Assembly (NCBI GenBank): GCA_021325365.1
Contig: JAJPHF010000039.1
Location: 1-64,000 of the forward strand
Direction: 5' to 3'
Length of the DNA stretch: 64,000 bases
Origin: Pseudomonadota bacterium
GTDB lineage: Bacteria; Chloroflexota; UBA6077; JAJPHF01
Part shown: positions 39,923-47,660 of the stretch, piece after piece
How positions within the stretch are numbered: the stretch's first letter is position 1
Layout: every line of letters starts with the position of its first letter
Notes under the pieces: model-generated
What the model saw: the letters and a program-made list of their open reading frames with translations, nothing else
Databases searched by the model: none
Told to the model about the DNA's origin: nothing
Program-made: the position numbers and the translations under genes

Positions 39923-41580
39923 CGGGCTCGGTCGCATCGGCGGGCCGCGCCGAGCGGCCGGCCGACGAGGGCTGGCAGGTCGGCGACTACCTGCTGGCCG
40001 CGGCGCGGACCGAGGGCGGCCGACTGGCCGTCGTCTGCGGCGGCGTCGAGCTGAGCTACGCGGCGTTCGCCGAGCGCGCGGCGCGGCTGGCCGGCGCCCT
40101 CAGGGCGCGTGGCGTGGCGCCCGGCGACCGCGTCGCCTACCTCGGACCGAACTGCCACGCGCTGCTCGAAGCGTACTTTGGCGTACCGTGGGCCGGCGCG
40201 GCGCTGGTACCGCTCCACGCGCGGCTGACGCGCCCCGAGCTGGCGGCGCTGCTGCGCGACGCCGCACCCGCCGCACTGCTCGCCGACGCCGCGTGGGTGC
40301 GGCGCCTGCCCGCCGAGCGTCTGACCGCTATCCCCCTGCGCGTCGTCGTCGGTGCGGACAGCGCCGACGGGTGGCTCGGCTACGAGGCGATGATCGCGGA
40401 CCGCCGAGCCGGAGCCGGGAGCCAGGGGCCAGCGGCCGAGAGCCAGGACTCCGGGGACGGGTGCTGGGATCTGGGGGAGCGAGGACTGGCGGGCGGCGCC
40501 GTCGCCGGGATGTTCTACACGAGCGGTTCGACCGGCCGACCGCGGGCGGCGATGCTGACGGCCGGCAACCTCGTGGCCAACGCCGTGGGGGTGCGTGAAG
40601 CGCTGGGCCTGGGACCCGACGACGCGGTGCTGCACGCGCTCAGCCTGTTCCACGCCAACGGCTGGGGCTTCCCGCACGCGGCGGTCATGGCCGGCGCGAC
40701 GCAGGTCATCCTGCGCAAGTTTCTGCCGCGCGCGGCGCTCGCACTCGCGGCGGCGCGCGGCGCCACGGTGACCTATGCAGTGCCGACGATGGCGCGGGCG
40801 CTGACGGACGCGCGCGGGCCGACGCGGCGCGACCTGGCGCGGCTGCGGTGGCTGGTGGTGGGGGGCGCGGCGGCCACGCCGGAGCTAGCGGCAGCCGCCG
40901 AGGAGCGGCTGGGCGCGACGTTCGTGGGCTCGTATGGCCTCACGGAAACGTCGCCGGTGCTGACGCTAGCCACGCTGCGACCGGAGATGGCGGCGTGGCC
41001 GCGCGCCGCGCGCCTGCGCCAGCAAGCCGCGGCCGGCCTCCCGACAGCCGCCGCGCGCTTGCGGATCGTGGACGACGCGGGGCGCGGGGTGCCGGCCGAT
41101 GGCGTGACGGCGGGGGAGGTGCAGGCGGCCGGCGCGCTCGTTATGGCAGGCTACTGGCGGCGCCCGGCGGAGACAGCGGCGGCCTTCACCGCCGATGGCT
41201 GGCTGCGCACGGGCGACCTGGCGACCGTTGATGCGTGGGGCTACTTGCGGATCGTCGGGCGCCAGAAAGAGCTGATCGACTGCGGCGGCGACAAGGTGGC
41301 GCCGGCCGAGATCGAGCGGGTGCTGGCGGCCCATCCCGCGGTGCGGGAGGCGGCGGTCGTGGCGGTGCCGCACGCGCGGTGGGGCCAGGCGCCCGCCGCG
41401 CTGGTGGTGCCGCGGCCGGGCGCCGCCGTCGATGCCGCCGCGCTGCGCCGCCACTGCGCCCGCCACCTGGCGGCGTTCAAGGTGCCGCGGGCCATCCACC
41501 TCGTCGCGCGCCTGCCCCACACCGCCACCGGCAAGCTCGCCCGCGGCCGGCTGCGCGTGCCTACGCGCGCGAAGGACTGA
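39907..41580 (+). CDS. AMP-forming acyl-CoA ligase at the end of the biotin operon
   Basis: 557 aa ANL-superfamily ligase: P-loop-like motif FYTSGSTGRPRAAML (about 201-215), VGSYGLTETSPVLTLA, the hinge DGWLRTGDLATVDAWGYLRIVGR and the C-terminal catalytic lysine context HTATGKLARGRLR. It activates a carboxylate to an acyl-CoA through an adenylate. Start GTG at 39907 overlaps bioD; an in-frame GTG at 39919 would overlap the bioD stop as GTGA and is equally possible. No bioC/bioH/bioW is visible, so supplying pimeloyl-CoA for BioF is the best inference. Residues about 166-191 (SQGPAAESQDSGDG) are a translated GGNGCCN heptamer array just before the ATP motif. Confidence 0.85.
   Translation: MARAVTGSVASAGRAERPADEGWQVGDYLLAAARTEGGRLAVVCGGVELSYAAFAERAARLAGALRARGVAPGDRVAYLGPNCHALLEAYFGVPWAGAALVPLHARLTRPELAALLRDAAPAALLADAAWVRRLPAERLTAIPLRVVVGADSADGWLGYEAMIADRRAGAGSQGPAAESQDSGDGCWDLGERGLAGGAVAGMFYTSGSTGRPRAAMLTAGNLVANAVGVREALGLGPDDAVLHALSLFHANGWGFPHAAVMAGATQVILRKFLPRAALALAAARGATVTYAVPTMARALTDARGPTRRDLARLRWLVVGGAAATPELAAAAEERLGATFVGSYGLTETSPVLTLATLRPEMAAWPRAARLRQQAAAGLPTAAARLRIVDDAGRGVPADGVTAGEVQAAGALVMAGYWRRPAETAAAFTADGWLRTGDLATVDAWGYLRIVGRQKELIDCGGDKVAPAEIERVLAAHPAVREAAVVAVPHARWGQAPAALVVPRPGAAVDAAALRRHCARHLAAFKVPRAIHLVARLPHTATGKLARGRLRVPTRAKD
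40404..40480 (+). repeat. Heptamer array (GGNNCCN)~10 inserted in frame in acyl-CoA ligase
   Basis: Units include GGAGCCG, GGAGCCA, GGGGCCA, GCGGCCG, AGAGCCA, GGACTCC, GGGGACG, GGTGCTG. Degenerates towards the 3' side. Same family as 17033. Confidence 0.75.
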
Positions 41581-41919
41581 GGGCCGGGTGGGCGGGCGGG
41601 CGGGCGCATGGCACAATTTTGATGATACGCTGCTGGCGCGAGCAGGACGGGAACTCGTCGCCTGCCGCCGTGAATCACGTAGGGCAGGGGCTCGCCCCCC
41701 TGCCGCCCGGCGCAGTCTGTGCGCGAAGGCCCACGTATCCGCGCGGAGCCGGGGCAGGGCACATGGTATACCGCGCCGCGCATCTGGCGCCCAGCTACAG
41801 TGTGCGACGGGGCAGCAGGGGACGAGCCGCCCCTGCCCTGCGACCACCAGTACCGGGCCTGACGATAGGGCGATGAATAGCGGCATCCGCGAGCGACGCT
41901 GGCGGAAGATTGGTCCTAG
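41581..41919. other. Intergenic region, 339 bp, with an inverted-repeat element
   Basis: Between the acyl-CoA ligase and the RNA methyltransferase. Its main content is the inverted-repeat element described at 41681-41839. A somewhat AT-richer stretch (ACAATTTTGATGATACGCT) at about 41613-41631 may hold a promoter. No gene recognised. Confidence 0.5.
41681..41839. repeat. MITE-like inverted-repeat element
   Basis: AGGGCAGGGGCTCG at 41681-41694 is matched by CGAGCCGCCCCTGCCCT at 41823-41839 in inverted orientation (one 3-nt insertion), enclosing about 130 bp without an ORF of note. The left arm also folds on itself with CCCCCCTGCC. Resembles GTAGGGGCA...TGCCCCTAC small elements, including the hairpin at 61184. 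Confidence 0.55.
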
Positions 41920-43206
41920 ATGAGTCGACACCACAAGCGCTCCGCGCCGCAAGACGTGGTGGCGGAAGAGCTGCAGCTCGAGCTGGACGAGATGGCGTTC
42001 GGCGGCGAGGCCATCGGCCGCGTGGACGGCCAGGTCGTCTTCGTCCCGTATGCCATTCCGGGTGAGAAGGTGCGCGTCGCCGTCGAGCGACCCAAGAAGG
42101 GGTACGCCCGCACCCGCCTGCTCGAAGTCCTGCGCGCGTCGCCTGAGCGCCAGCCGCCGCCCTGCACCTACTTCGGCGCCTGCGGCGGCTGCCAGTGGCA
42201 GCACGTCGCCTATGCGGCCCAACTCGCGTACAAGCAACACGTCGTCGTCGAGCAACTGCGGCGGCTGGGCGGCTTCGACGAGGCCGCGCGCCTCGTGCGG
42301 CCGACGGTCGGCATGGTCAGCCCCTGGGAGTACCGCAACCAGGCGCGCTTCTCGCTCGGCCGCCGCTACGGCGAGCTGGGCTTCACGCGCAAGGAGACGC
42401 ACCGGCTGCTGCGCATCGACTACTGCTGGCTGATGATGCCGCCGATCAACCGCGCGCTGGACCTGCTGCAGCGCCGCTGCGCGGGCCTGGCGGCTCACCA
42501 GATCACCATTCGCTACAGCGCACGCACCGACCAGCTGCTCGTCCAGCCGGCGCTGCCGGAGGTGCCCGAGCTGCCGACCGGCCAGCCGTACCTCGAAGAA
42601 GAGCTGCTGGGACGACGCTTCCGCGTCGCACCGTCGGCGTTCTTCCAGGTAAACACCAAGCCCGAGCACCGCACGTTGCCTGACACGCTGCGCGTGCCGT
42701 GGCTCGCCGAGCGCACGGGCGACTTCGCGATGGCGGAGCTGCTGGCGCTCACGGTGCTCGACCGCCTGGGTGCGGAGCCACTGGGGCGCGTCGTGGACGC
42801 CTACTGCGGCGTGGGCACCTTTGCAGCGCTGCTCGCCGGCCGCGCCGACGAGGTGATCGGCATCGAGGAGTCGCCGGCGGCGGTGCGCGATGCAGCCCAC
42901 AACGCCCGCGACCTCCCAAACCTGCGCTTCGTTGAGGGGAAAACGGAGGACGTGCTGCCGAAGCTGGAGGGCCCGGTGGATGCGGTGGTCCTCGACCCGG
43001 CGCGCGTCGGCTGCCACCCGGCGGTGCTCGACGCCATTCTCGCGCGCCGGCCGTCGCGGCTGATCTACGTCTCCTGCGACCCGGCCACGCTAGCGCGCGA
43101 CCTGCGGCTACTCGTCGACGGCGGCTACAGCCTTCAGCAAGTCGAGCCCATCGACATGTTTCCCCAGACGTATCACATCGAGAGCGTGAGCACACTGACG
43201 CTCTGA
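41920..43206 (+). CDS. TrmA/RlmD-family RNA (uracil-5-)-methyltransferase
   Basis: 428 aa. An N-terminal TRAM-type domain (about 12-70: FGGEAIGRVDGQVVFVPYAI) precedes the iron-sulfur cysteines in CTYFGACGGCQWQHVAY with a further Cys in IDYCW. The SAM motif is VVDAYCGVGTFAALLAGRAD, then DAVVLDPARVGCHPAVLDAI and the catalytic cysteine in LIYVSCDPATLARDL. These are the marks of 23S rRNA m5U methyltransferases of the RlmD/RlmC group; the exact target uridine (1939 or 747) cannot be told. GGAAG lies 11 bp before the ATG. A hairpin follows the stop. Confidence 0.92.
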   Translation: MSRHHKRSAPQDVVAEELQLELDEMAFGGEAIGRVDGQVVFVPYAIPGEKVRVAVERPKKGYARTRLLEVLRASPERQPPPCTYFGACGGCQWQHVAYAAQLAYKQHVVVEQLRRLGGFDEAARLVRPTVGMVSPWEYRNQARFSLGRRYGELGFTRKETHRLLRIDYCWLMMPPINRALDLLQRRCAGLAAHQITIRYSARTDQLLVQPALPEVPELPTGQPYLEEELLGRRFRVAPSAFFQVNTKPEHRTLPDTLRVPWLAERTGDFAMAELLALTVLDRLGAEPLGRVVDAYCGVGTFAALLAGRADEVIGIEESPAAVRDAAHNARDLPNLRFVEGKTEDVLPKLEGPVDAVVLDPARVGCHPAVLDAILARRPSRLIYVSCDPATLARDLRLLVDGGYSLQQVEPIDMFPQTYHIESVSTLTL

Positions 43207-43244
43207 CGGGCGCGGGCCGGCCGCCGAAACACCTGGTCAAAGCT

Positions 43245-43281
43245 GCGGTGTAGGTTTCGCAGTGCCAAGCCTACACACCGC
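43245..43281 (+). terminator. Hairpin after the RNA methyltransferase gene
   Basis: GCGGTGTAGG (43245-43254) pairs with CCTACACACCGC (43270-43281, one bulge) around a 15-nt loop; begins about 38 bp after the stop. Confidence 0.5.
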
Positions 43282-43323
43282 CGGGAGAGAACGCCGCCTG
43301 TGCCCCGGGTTGCAGGCCTCCCG

Positions 43324-43611
43324 TCACCTGCCGTGACCCCCGGCCGCCACCCCGTGCCAGGTATCACAGTCGCCGTCGGTTGCGAGGACGTGCTGGACCA
43401 CACCTCGCAGCGCCAATTCGTGGTCGGGAAAGTGGCGGACGACCGCATCGAGCATCCGACGCTGCCACGCTTCGCAAGCCGCCAGCGTTGCGAGTTCTTC
43501 GAGACAACGAAGCTCCCGAACGAGGGCGAACCCCTCCGCGGGGAGCTGATCGCGAAGGCGGGCCTCAATCGCCGCGATGCGCTCTTCGAGTGCCATGTCT
43601 AGTGATGCCAT
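43324..43611 (-). CDS. Small hypothetical protein (95 aa)
   Basis: No family recognised. 95 aa, acidic/helical, with a Leu-rich N-terminal half (LEERIAAIEARLRDQLPAEG, VRELRCLEELATLAACEAW) that could form a short coiled coil, and Cys/His residues in the C-terminal part (DGDCDTWHGVAAGGHGR). Accepted as real because a strong AGGAG lies 8 bp before the ATG and because a CRP-like operator sits about 96 bp upstream. It points the same way as the 217-aa gene behind it but they are separated by about 190 bp. Confidence 0.6.
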   Translation of the reverse strand: MASLDMALEERIAAIEARLRDQLPAEGFALVRELRCLEELATLAACEAWQRRMLDAVVRHFPDHELALRGVVQHVLATDGDCDTWHGVAAGGHGR

Positions 43612-43706
43612 GGTGAGGCTCCTGTCGGGATTCCGGCTCGGCAGAGATCAGAACCGAGCCTGCTGCTGTCCCGATTTCCACTCTATCCGAGTGGCGGCCG
43701 CACCGC

Positions 43707-43722
43707 TGTGAAATCGGTCACA
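43707..43722. promoter_or_regulatory. CRP/FNR-type operator TGTGA-N6-TCACA
   Basis: TGTGAAATCGGTCACA is an exact match to the CRP half-site consensus. It lies within a larger inverted repeat: CTGTGAAATCG (43706-43716) and CGATTTCACAG (43736-43746), 19 bp apart. Positioned about 96 bp upstream of the 95-aa gene start (leftward). Confidence 0.6.
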
Positions 43723-43802
43723 CGCCACGTATGAGCGATTTCACAGTCCGCGGTGGCACTTAACGGACTCGGGGCCACCCGTTCGCCATCACTCGACTCG
43801 CC

Positions 43803-44456
43803 TCACCGCCCTCCCGCCGCTGGCTCCGTTAGCGCCGCGCATGCCTGCCCGAGCGCCACGGCGTGGGCGTGCAGCCGTCGAACCTCGGCTTCCAGGGCGC
43901 TCAGTAGATCCGCCACAGATTGCCAGAACGCACCGCAACACTCGCAGCACTCTTCCGGACTGTGCAGAAACCCCATGCCGCCGGAAAGCCCAGCGGCAAC
44001 GGCCGCGAGCAACGTGGCGTCCAGGTCGGGCTCCCGCTCCTCGGTGACCGCGGCTGCCGGGTTGGCGGTCTCGGCGGGCCGGAGCCGGGACGATTGCTGG
44101 GCCCAGACAGTGGTCGCCAGGCCGCCGGCGATGCGGTCGAGATCCGCGGGTTGAGCGGCGTGATAGTACCAGTGGATAGTGCGCCCGGTGGGGAGCGGCT
44201 GCACTTGCAAGCAATGCCGCTCGGGACGATGGGTCACCTGGAGGTGGGCGACCCAGCCATCGCCGCGGCCCGCGAGGCGGTGCAGGCGAACCCGGCTGGC
44301 GGCGGCCGTACGCTGGCGCTCGACGGGGCGGTAGCCGAGCGCGTCGAGCGCCTCGACCACGGCGCGGAGCAGCGAGTCGGCTCGCGGCCGGTGGGGCCAG
44401 CCTGACGGCGGGCCAGACGGGCTCGACGGTGAGAGGACGGGCGAATTCGCGGCCAT
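43803..44456 (-). CDS. Hypothetical protein (217 aa) with cysteine cluster
   Basis: No family recognised. 217 aa; N-terminal 25 residues are Pro/Ser-rich, then a beta-rich core (VRLHRLAGRGDGWVAHLQVTHR, CLQVQPLPTGRTIHWYYHAA) of about 90 residues, then a helical C-terminal part with the cluster SPEECCECCGAFWQSV, a possible metal site (four Cys in six residues). Start chosen at the ATG with AGAGGAG 8 bp upstream. Soluble; no signal peptide. Confidence 0.6.
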   Translation of the reverse strand: MAANSPVLSPSSPSGPPSGWPHRPRADSLLRAVVEALDALGYRPVERQRTAAASRVRLHRLAGRGDGWVAHLQVTHRPERHCLQVQPLPTGRTIHWYYHAAQPADLDRIAGGLATTVWAQQSSRLRPAETANPAAAVTEEREPDLDATLLAAVAAGLSGGMGFLHSPEECCECCGAFWQSVADLLSALEAEVRRLHAHAVALGQACAALTEPAAGGR

Positions 44457-44783
44457 GCGAGCGCTCCTCTAACAGCGATGCCGCAACGACGACATCGGGC
44501 CACGGGCGGTGGCAGGCGTCACGGGCCGCACGAACGGGGCCGCGCGCTTCGGCACACCGCCTGGCAGACGGCGTGCCTGTGCCAGTCTTCGCGCCCCTCC
44601 CCTGAAGATGACGGATGTCGGCTGCCTAGCGCAAGGACTGGGCCACTATCTTCCGCCGATCGCCACGTCGCCGCGCCCGCCGCCGGGTCGCCGAGCCGGC
44701 TGGCACACGGCTTGCAGCACGCTGCCCGGCTGCTCGCCGGATCTAAGTGCCGCTCGAGGCCGGCGAGCGACGGGGAGGGGTAG
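44457..44783. other. Divergent intergenic region, 327 bp
   Basis: Between the 217-aa gene (leftward) and the 84-aa gene (rightward). Contains the sigma-54-like sequence at 44701-44716. Short reading frames here lack ribosome-binding sites and family-like sequence. Confidence 0.5.
44701..44716 (+). promoter_or_regulatory. Sigma-54-like -24/-12 sequence
   Basis: TGGCACACGGCTTGCA fits the TGGCACRNNNNTTGCW consensus at every fixed position and lies 67 bp before the ATG of the 84-aa gene. RpoN is not typical of Chloroflexota, so it could be a chance match. Confidence 0.4.
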
Positions 44784-45038
44784 ATGAATTACGATGCCAG
44801 CGAGCTGCGCGAGAGGGACTACGTGGAGCTACTGCCGGGCACCGCGCTCCCACCGGGATATCGCATCCCGGCAGGAGCGCAGGGGCGGATCGTGATGCTC
44901 GACGACGCGGCGCCTGGTTGGGCGACCGTCCAGTTCGGTCGCTACGGCCGGCCGGCCTACCTGCCGCTGCGGCAGCTCCGCCGTGTGCCCGCAACGATCA
45001 AGGCTGCCGCTGAGGCGGGCGAGCGTTCGGGTCGCTGA
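44784..45038 (+). CDS. Small hypothetical protein (84 aa), SH3-like barrel
   Basis: 84 aa. The pattern DYVELLPGTALPPGYRIPAGAQGRIV ... ATVQFGRYGRPAYLPLRQLRRV looks like a five-stranded SH3/KOW-type barrel, as in small proteins that bind nucleic acid or act as fold adaptors. Strong GGGGAGGGG upstream of the ATG supports it. Its last 41 bp overlap, tail to tail, with the 476-aa gene on the other strand. Function unknown. Confidence 0.6.
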   Translation: MNYDASELRERDYVELLPGTALPPGYRIPAGAQGRIVMLDDAAPGWATVQFGRYGRPAYLPLRQLRRVPATIKAAAEAGERSGR

Positions 45039-46428
45039 CCGGCGGCTCCAAGCGCAGGATCGGGGGCGGGGGCTGCGGGGCGGCGGGCCGCGGAGGCACC
45101 GCAGCGACCTCCACCTTCTCCAACCGCGGCCCGGCGAGGTCTTTCCGCTTCGCGACCAGCCGGTAACTGAACGGCAGGGTGCTCGTACCGCCCTTCAGCT
45201 CGCGCACCTCGAACCCGGCGGCGGTCCTGCCACTCACGTAGAGGCCGTTGCAGTCGCCCTCCGGGAAGGCGAAGACCTGGTAGCTGTCGGCGTGTACAAG
45301 AGCCGCGAAGTCCGCGTCCAGGGGCACCCGTGCCTGTCCGTTCACGAGCTGCGCGCGCCCGAAGTCCTCGAACCAGCTCTCGGGCGCCTCGGTACAGTAC
45401 AGCCGGCGGTAGCTCCCATCGGGATGCGGCACCGCGGCGGACTTCGGCCCGCCGAGCACCGTGAACGCACCGTTCACCTGCACCGGGCCGTCGAAGCGCG
45501 CGGCGAAGCCCGCGCCCGGCCCGGTCGCATAGAGGCCGGTGCTCGTGCCCGACGAGAAGTAGCCGCCGATGCTGCTGTTCGAGGTCCCCAGCACCCCCAC
45601 GTTGCTGTTGGACGCCCCCTGGATGGCGTTGCCGCCATTCGTGCTCGCCACGATGCCGGTGCTGCTGGTCGACGTGGCGTAGAGCCCGTAGCCGTTGGTC
45701 GAGGCGCCGTACAACCCATGGCTCGTCGTCGAGGTGCCAAGCACGCCGACGTTGGCGCTCGCGGCGCCGTAGACCCCGTTGCCCGAGTTCGACTGGCCGA
45801 TGACGCCGGGGATACTGGAGTTCGAGAGCCCGTACACCCCGGCCGGCTGGCTGGGAACCGCGAAGCTGCTCCCCCCGCTGGGCCCCGGGTCCGAGCACCC
45901 CAGCACACCCGCGGCCGGCATGCCGGAGATGCCGCCTGAGTTGCCGCGCACGCCGGCGCTCTGGGCGGCATTGCCCACCACCCCCTGCCCGTTCGGGGAT
46001 GTCCCCAGCACGCCCACCTGGGACGTCGAGAAGCCGGAAACGCCAATGCCCGACCCCGAATCGCCGAAGACGCCGGTGTCACCTACTCCGCGCACGCCGA
46101 TGCCGCCGCTGGAATAGTTGATGCCCCACACGCCGTAGTTATTGTTGCCCGACGTGGCCCCGCGAATACCGTCGCTGGCCCCGTCGTTGTTGACGATCAA
46201 TCCCACGTTCGTCCCGGTGGAGAGCGTCGAGCCGTTGCGGTTCAGATAGGTGGTGTTGGTCGAGGTGTTCGTCTGGCCGATGATCAAGTTGCCGCCATCG
46301 GCGGCTTGTGCCACCCGTTCGGACGCTTTCGCCAACCACCCGGCCACGATCGCCGCCACGCCCGCCAGCACGCCGCGGCGCGCGACGCCGCGCCCGGCCC
46401 GCCGCCGCTGCTCCTGCCCCGCGTCCAT
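44998..46428 (-). CDS. Secreted beta-helix-type repeat protein with Tat-like signal
   Basis: 476 aa. The N-terminus has twin arginines and a hydrophobic run (VARRGVLAGVAAIVAGWLA), a probable Tat signal. Residues about 60-330 are Gly/Ser/Asn-rich irregular repeats of about 15-21 residues with the theme GVxG(T/S)S (VGVLGTSTTSHGLYGAST, NGYGLYATSTSSTGIVAS), which is expected to fold as a parallel beta-helix or trimeric fibre. The C-terminal region (YRRLYCTEAPESWFEDFGRA, YQVFAFPEGDCNGLYVSGRT, GFEVRELKGGTS) is a conserved cap seen in bacterial surface proteins with phage-tail-like repeats. Likely a surface or extracellular fibre. Composition (Asn/Ser/Thr) differs sharply from the neighbours. Confidence 0.65.
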   Translation of the reverse strand: MDAGQEQRRRAGRGVARRGVLAGVAAIVAGWLAKASERVAQAADGGNLIIGQTNTSTNTTYLNRNGSTLSTGTNVGLIVNNDGASDGIRGATSGNNNYGVWGINYSSGGIGVRGVGDTGVFGDSGSGIGVSGFSTSQVGVLGTSPNGQGVVGNAAQSAGVRGNSGGISGMPAAGVLGCSDPGPSGGSSFAVPSQPAGVYGLSNSSIPGVIGQSNSGNGVYGAASANVGVLGTSTTSHGLYGASTNGYGLYATSTSSTGIVASTNGGNAIQGASNSNVGVLGTSNSSIGGYFSSGTSTGLYATGPGAGFAARFDGPVQVNGAFTVLGGPKSAAVPHPDGSYRRLYCTEAPESWFEDFGRAQLVNGQARVPLDADFAALVHADSYQVFAFPEGDCNGLYVSGRTAAGFEVRELKGGTSTLPFSYRLVAKRKDLAGPRLEKVEVAAVPPRPAAPQPPPPILRLEPPVSDPNARPPQRQP

Positions 46429-46579
46429 ACAGCCCTCCCGCCTCGCGGCCGCCTGCCGGGCCGCGCCACGCGCTCAGGATGCCCGAGCGACGAATTACTG
46501 TCAACGCCCGCGCCACCGGTTACACGGCCACGCGGGCGACGGCCGAGGGGCCCGGGACCGCCAGCCGGGGAGCGCCCGG

Positions 46580-47431
46580 CTAGCGAGGCGGCGCGGTGGG
46601 AGTGACTTGGAGCGGTGTCGGCGTTGGAGTCGTGGTGAGCGGCGCGGGCGGTGGTGGCGTGGCCGTGAGGGGCGACACGGGCGGTGGCGTGGGCGTGAGC
46701 GCAGTCGCAGTAGGCGCGGGCGGCGTGGTGGCAGGCCCGAGCACGGCAGCCAGGCGCGCGTCCACAACCTGAGCCAGGCGCATCGCCAGCTCGAACGGCG
46801 GGTCGCCGCCTGCCGCCTCCACGTTCAGCGCCGCGATGACGTCGCCGCGCCGAAAGACGATGATGGTGCTGGCGGCGGGCGGCAGGTCCGGCAAATGGTA
46901 CTGCGCGCTATGGCCGCGGCTCTCCTCGCCGAGCGACAGGTCGGCGTAATCGGTCGTCGCGTCCGTCACGGCGCCCCCGGCGGCCGCCGCGGCCTGGGCG
47001 CCGCTGATCACCGAGTCGAGCACGCCCGGGGTGAGCGCTTCGGGAGTGAGCTGCTGGACGCTGTTCTTGACGAGCAGGACCGTCCCCGCGGGCAGATCCA
47101 GCAGGTCGGTGAGCTCCGGCGTCTCGTCGGTGTCGGCGTGGACAAAGGTGACCAGGCGGCCGCTCAGGCCGGGGACGACGAGCCGGCCGCTCTCGTCCGG
47201 CGCCAGCCGCAGGCCGGCCGGCACGTCGGCTGCCGTGAGCAGCGCCGTGACGTAACTGGCTTCCGGGGGAGCCTCCTCGGCGCCCGCATCCTGGTCGTCC
47301 GAGGCGCCCGGCGCCACGGGTACGGTCGGGGTAGCCTGGGCGTGCAGGCTGGTGGTGCCGATGGCGAACACCAGGGCTGCCGCCAGGAATGCGCATAGCC
47401 CCCGTCGGGTCACTGTTGCCCTCCCGCTCAC
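46580..47431 (-). CDS. Secreted protein with Pro/Thr-rich tail
   Basis: 283 aa. Signal peptide about 1-33 (GLCAFLAAALVFAIGTTSLHAQA). A globular part (55-225) has SYVTALLTAADVPAGLRLAP and SVISGAQAAAAAGGAV but no family I recognise. The C-terminal 55 residues are almost only Pro/Thr (PTATALTPTPPPVSPLTATP), a cell-wall-spanning or surface-linker type sequence. Ends 152 bp from the start of the beta-helix gene on the same strand; both are probably exported. Confidence 0.65.
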   Translation of the reverse strand: MSGRATVTRRGLCAFLAAALVFAIGTTSLHAQATPTVPVAPGASDDQDAGAEEAPPEASYVTALLTAADVPAGLRLAPDESGRLVVPGLSGRLVTFVHADTDETPELTDLLDLPAGTVLLVKNSVQQLTPEALTPGVLDSVISGAQAAAAAGGAVTDATTDYADLSLGEESRGHSAQYHLPDLPPAASTIIVFRRGDVIAALNVEAAGGDPPFELAMRLAQVVDARLAAVLGPATTPPAPTATALTPTPPPVSPLTATPPPPAPLTTTPTPTPLQVTPTAPPR

Positions 47432-47525
47432 CGCGAAGGCGCACCGCCGGGCGCGCTGACCGCGGCCAGCTACACCGCGTAACGGGACAGTCTAGCACCG
47501 CGCGGCGCACAGCGCCCGCGCTCGG

Positions 47526-47554
47526 TTGACACCGCCCGGGGAGGCCCGGATAAT
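47526..47554 (+). promoter_or_regulatory. Promoter of the gentisate dioxygenase gene
   Basis: TTGACA (47526-47531), 17-bp spacer, GATAAT (47549-47554): the best sigma-A match in the window. Predicted start of transcription about 100 bp before the ATG at 47661. Confidence 0.75.
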
Positions 47555-47660
47555 GCGGCCACGCCGAGGATGGAGCATACTACCGGTACGGGGCGGAGGC
47601 GGCGGGGGCGAGGGAGCGGCGCGGCAGACGTCGCCGGCCGCGGCGCGGAGGAGAGCGCGG

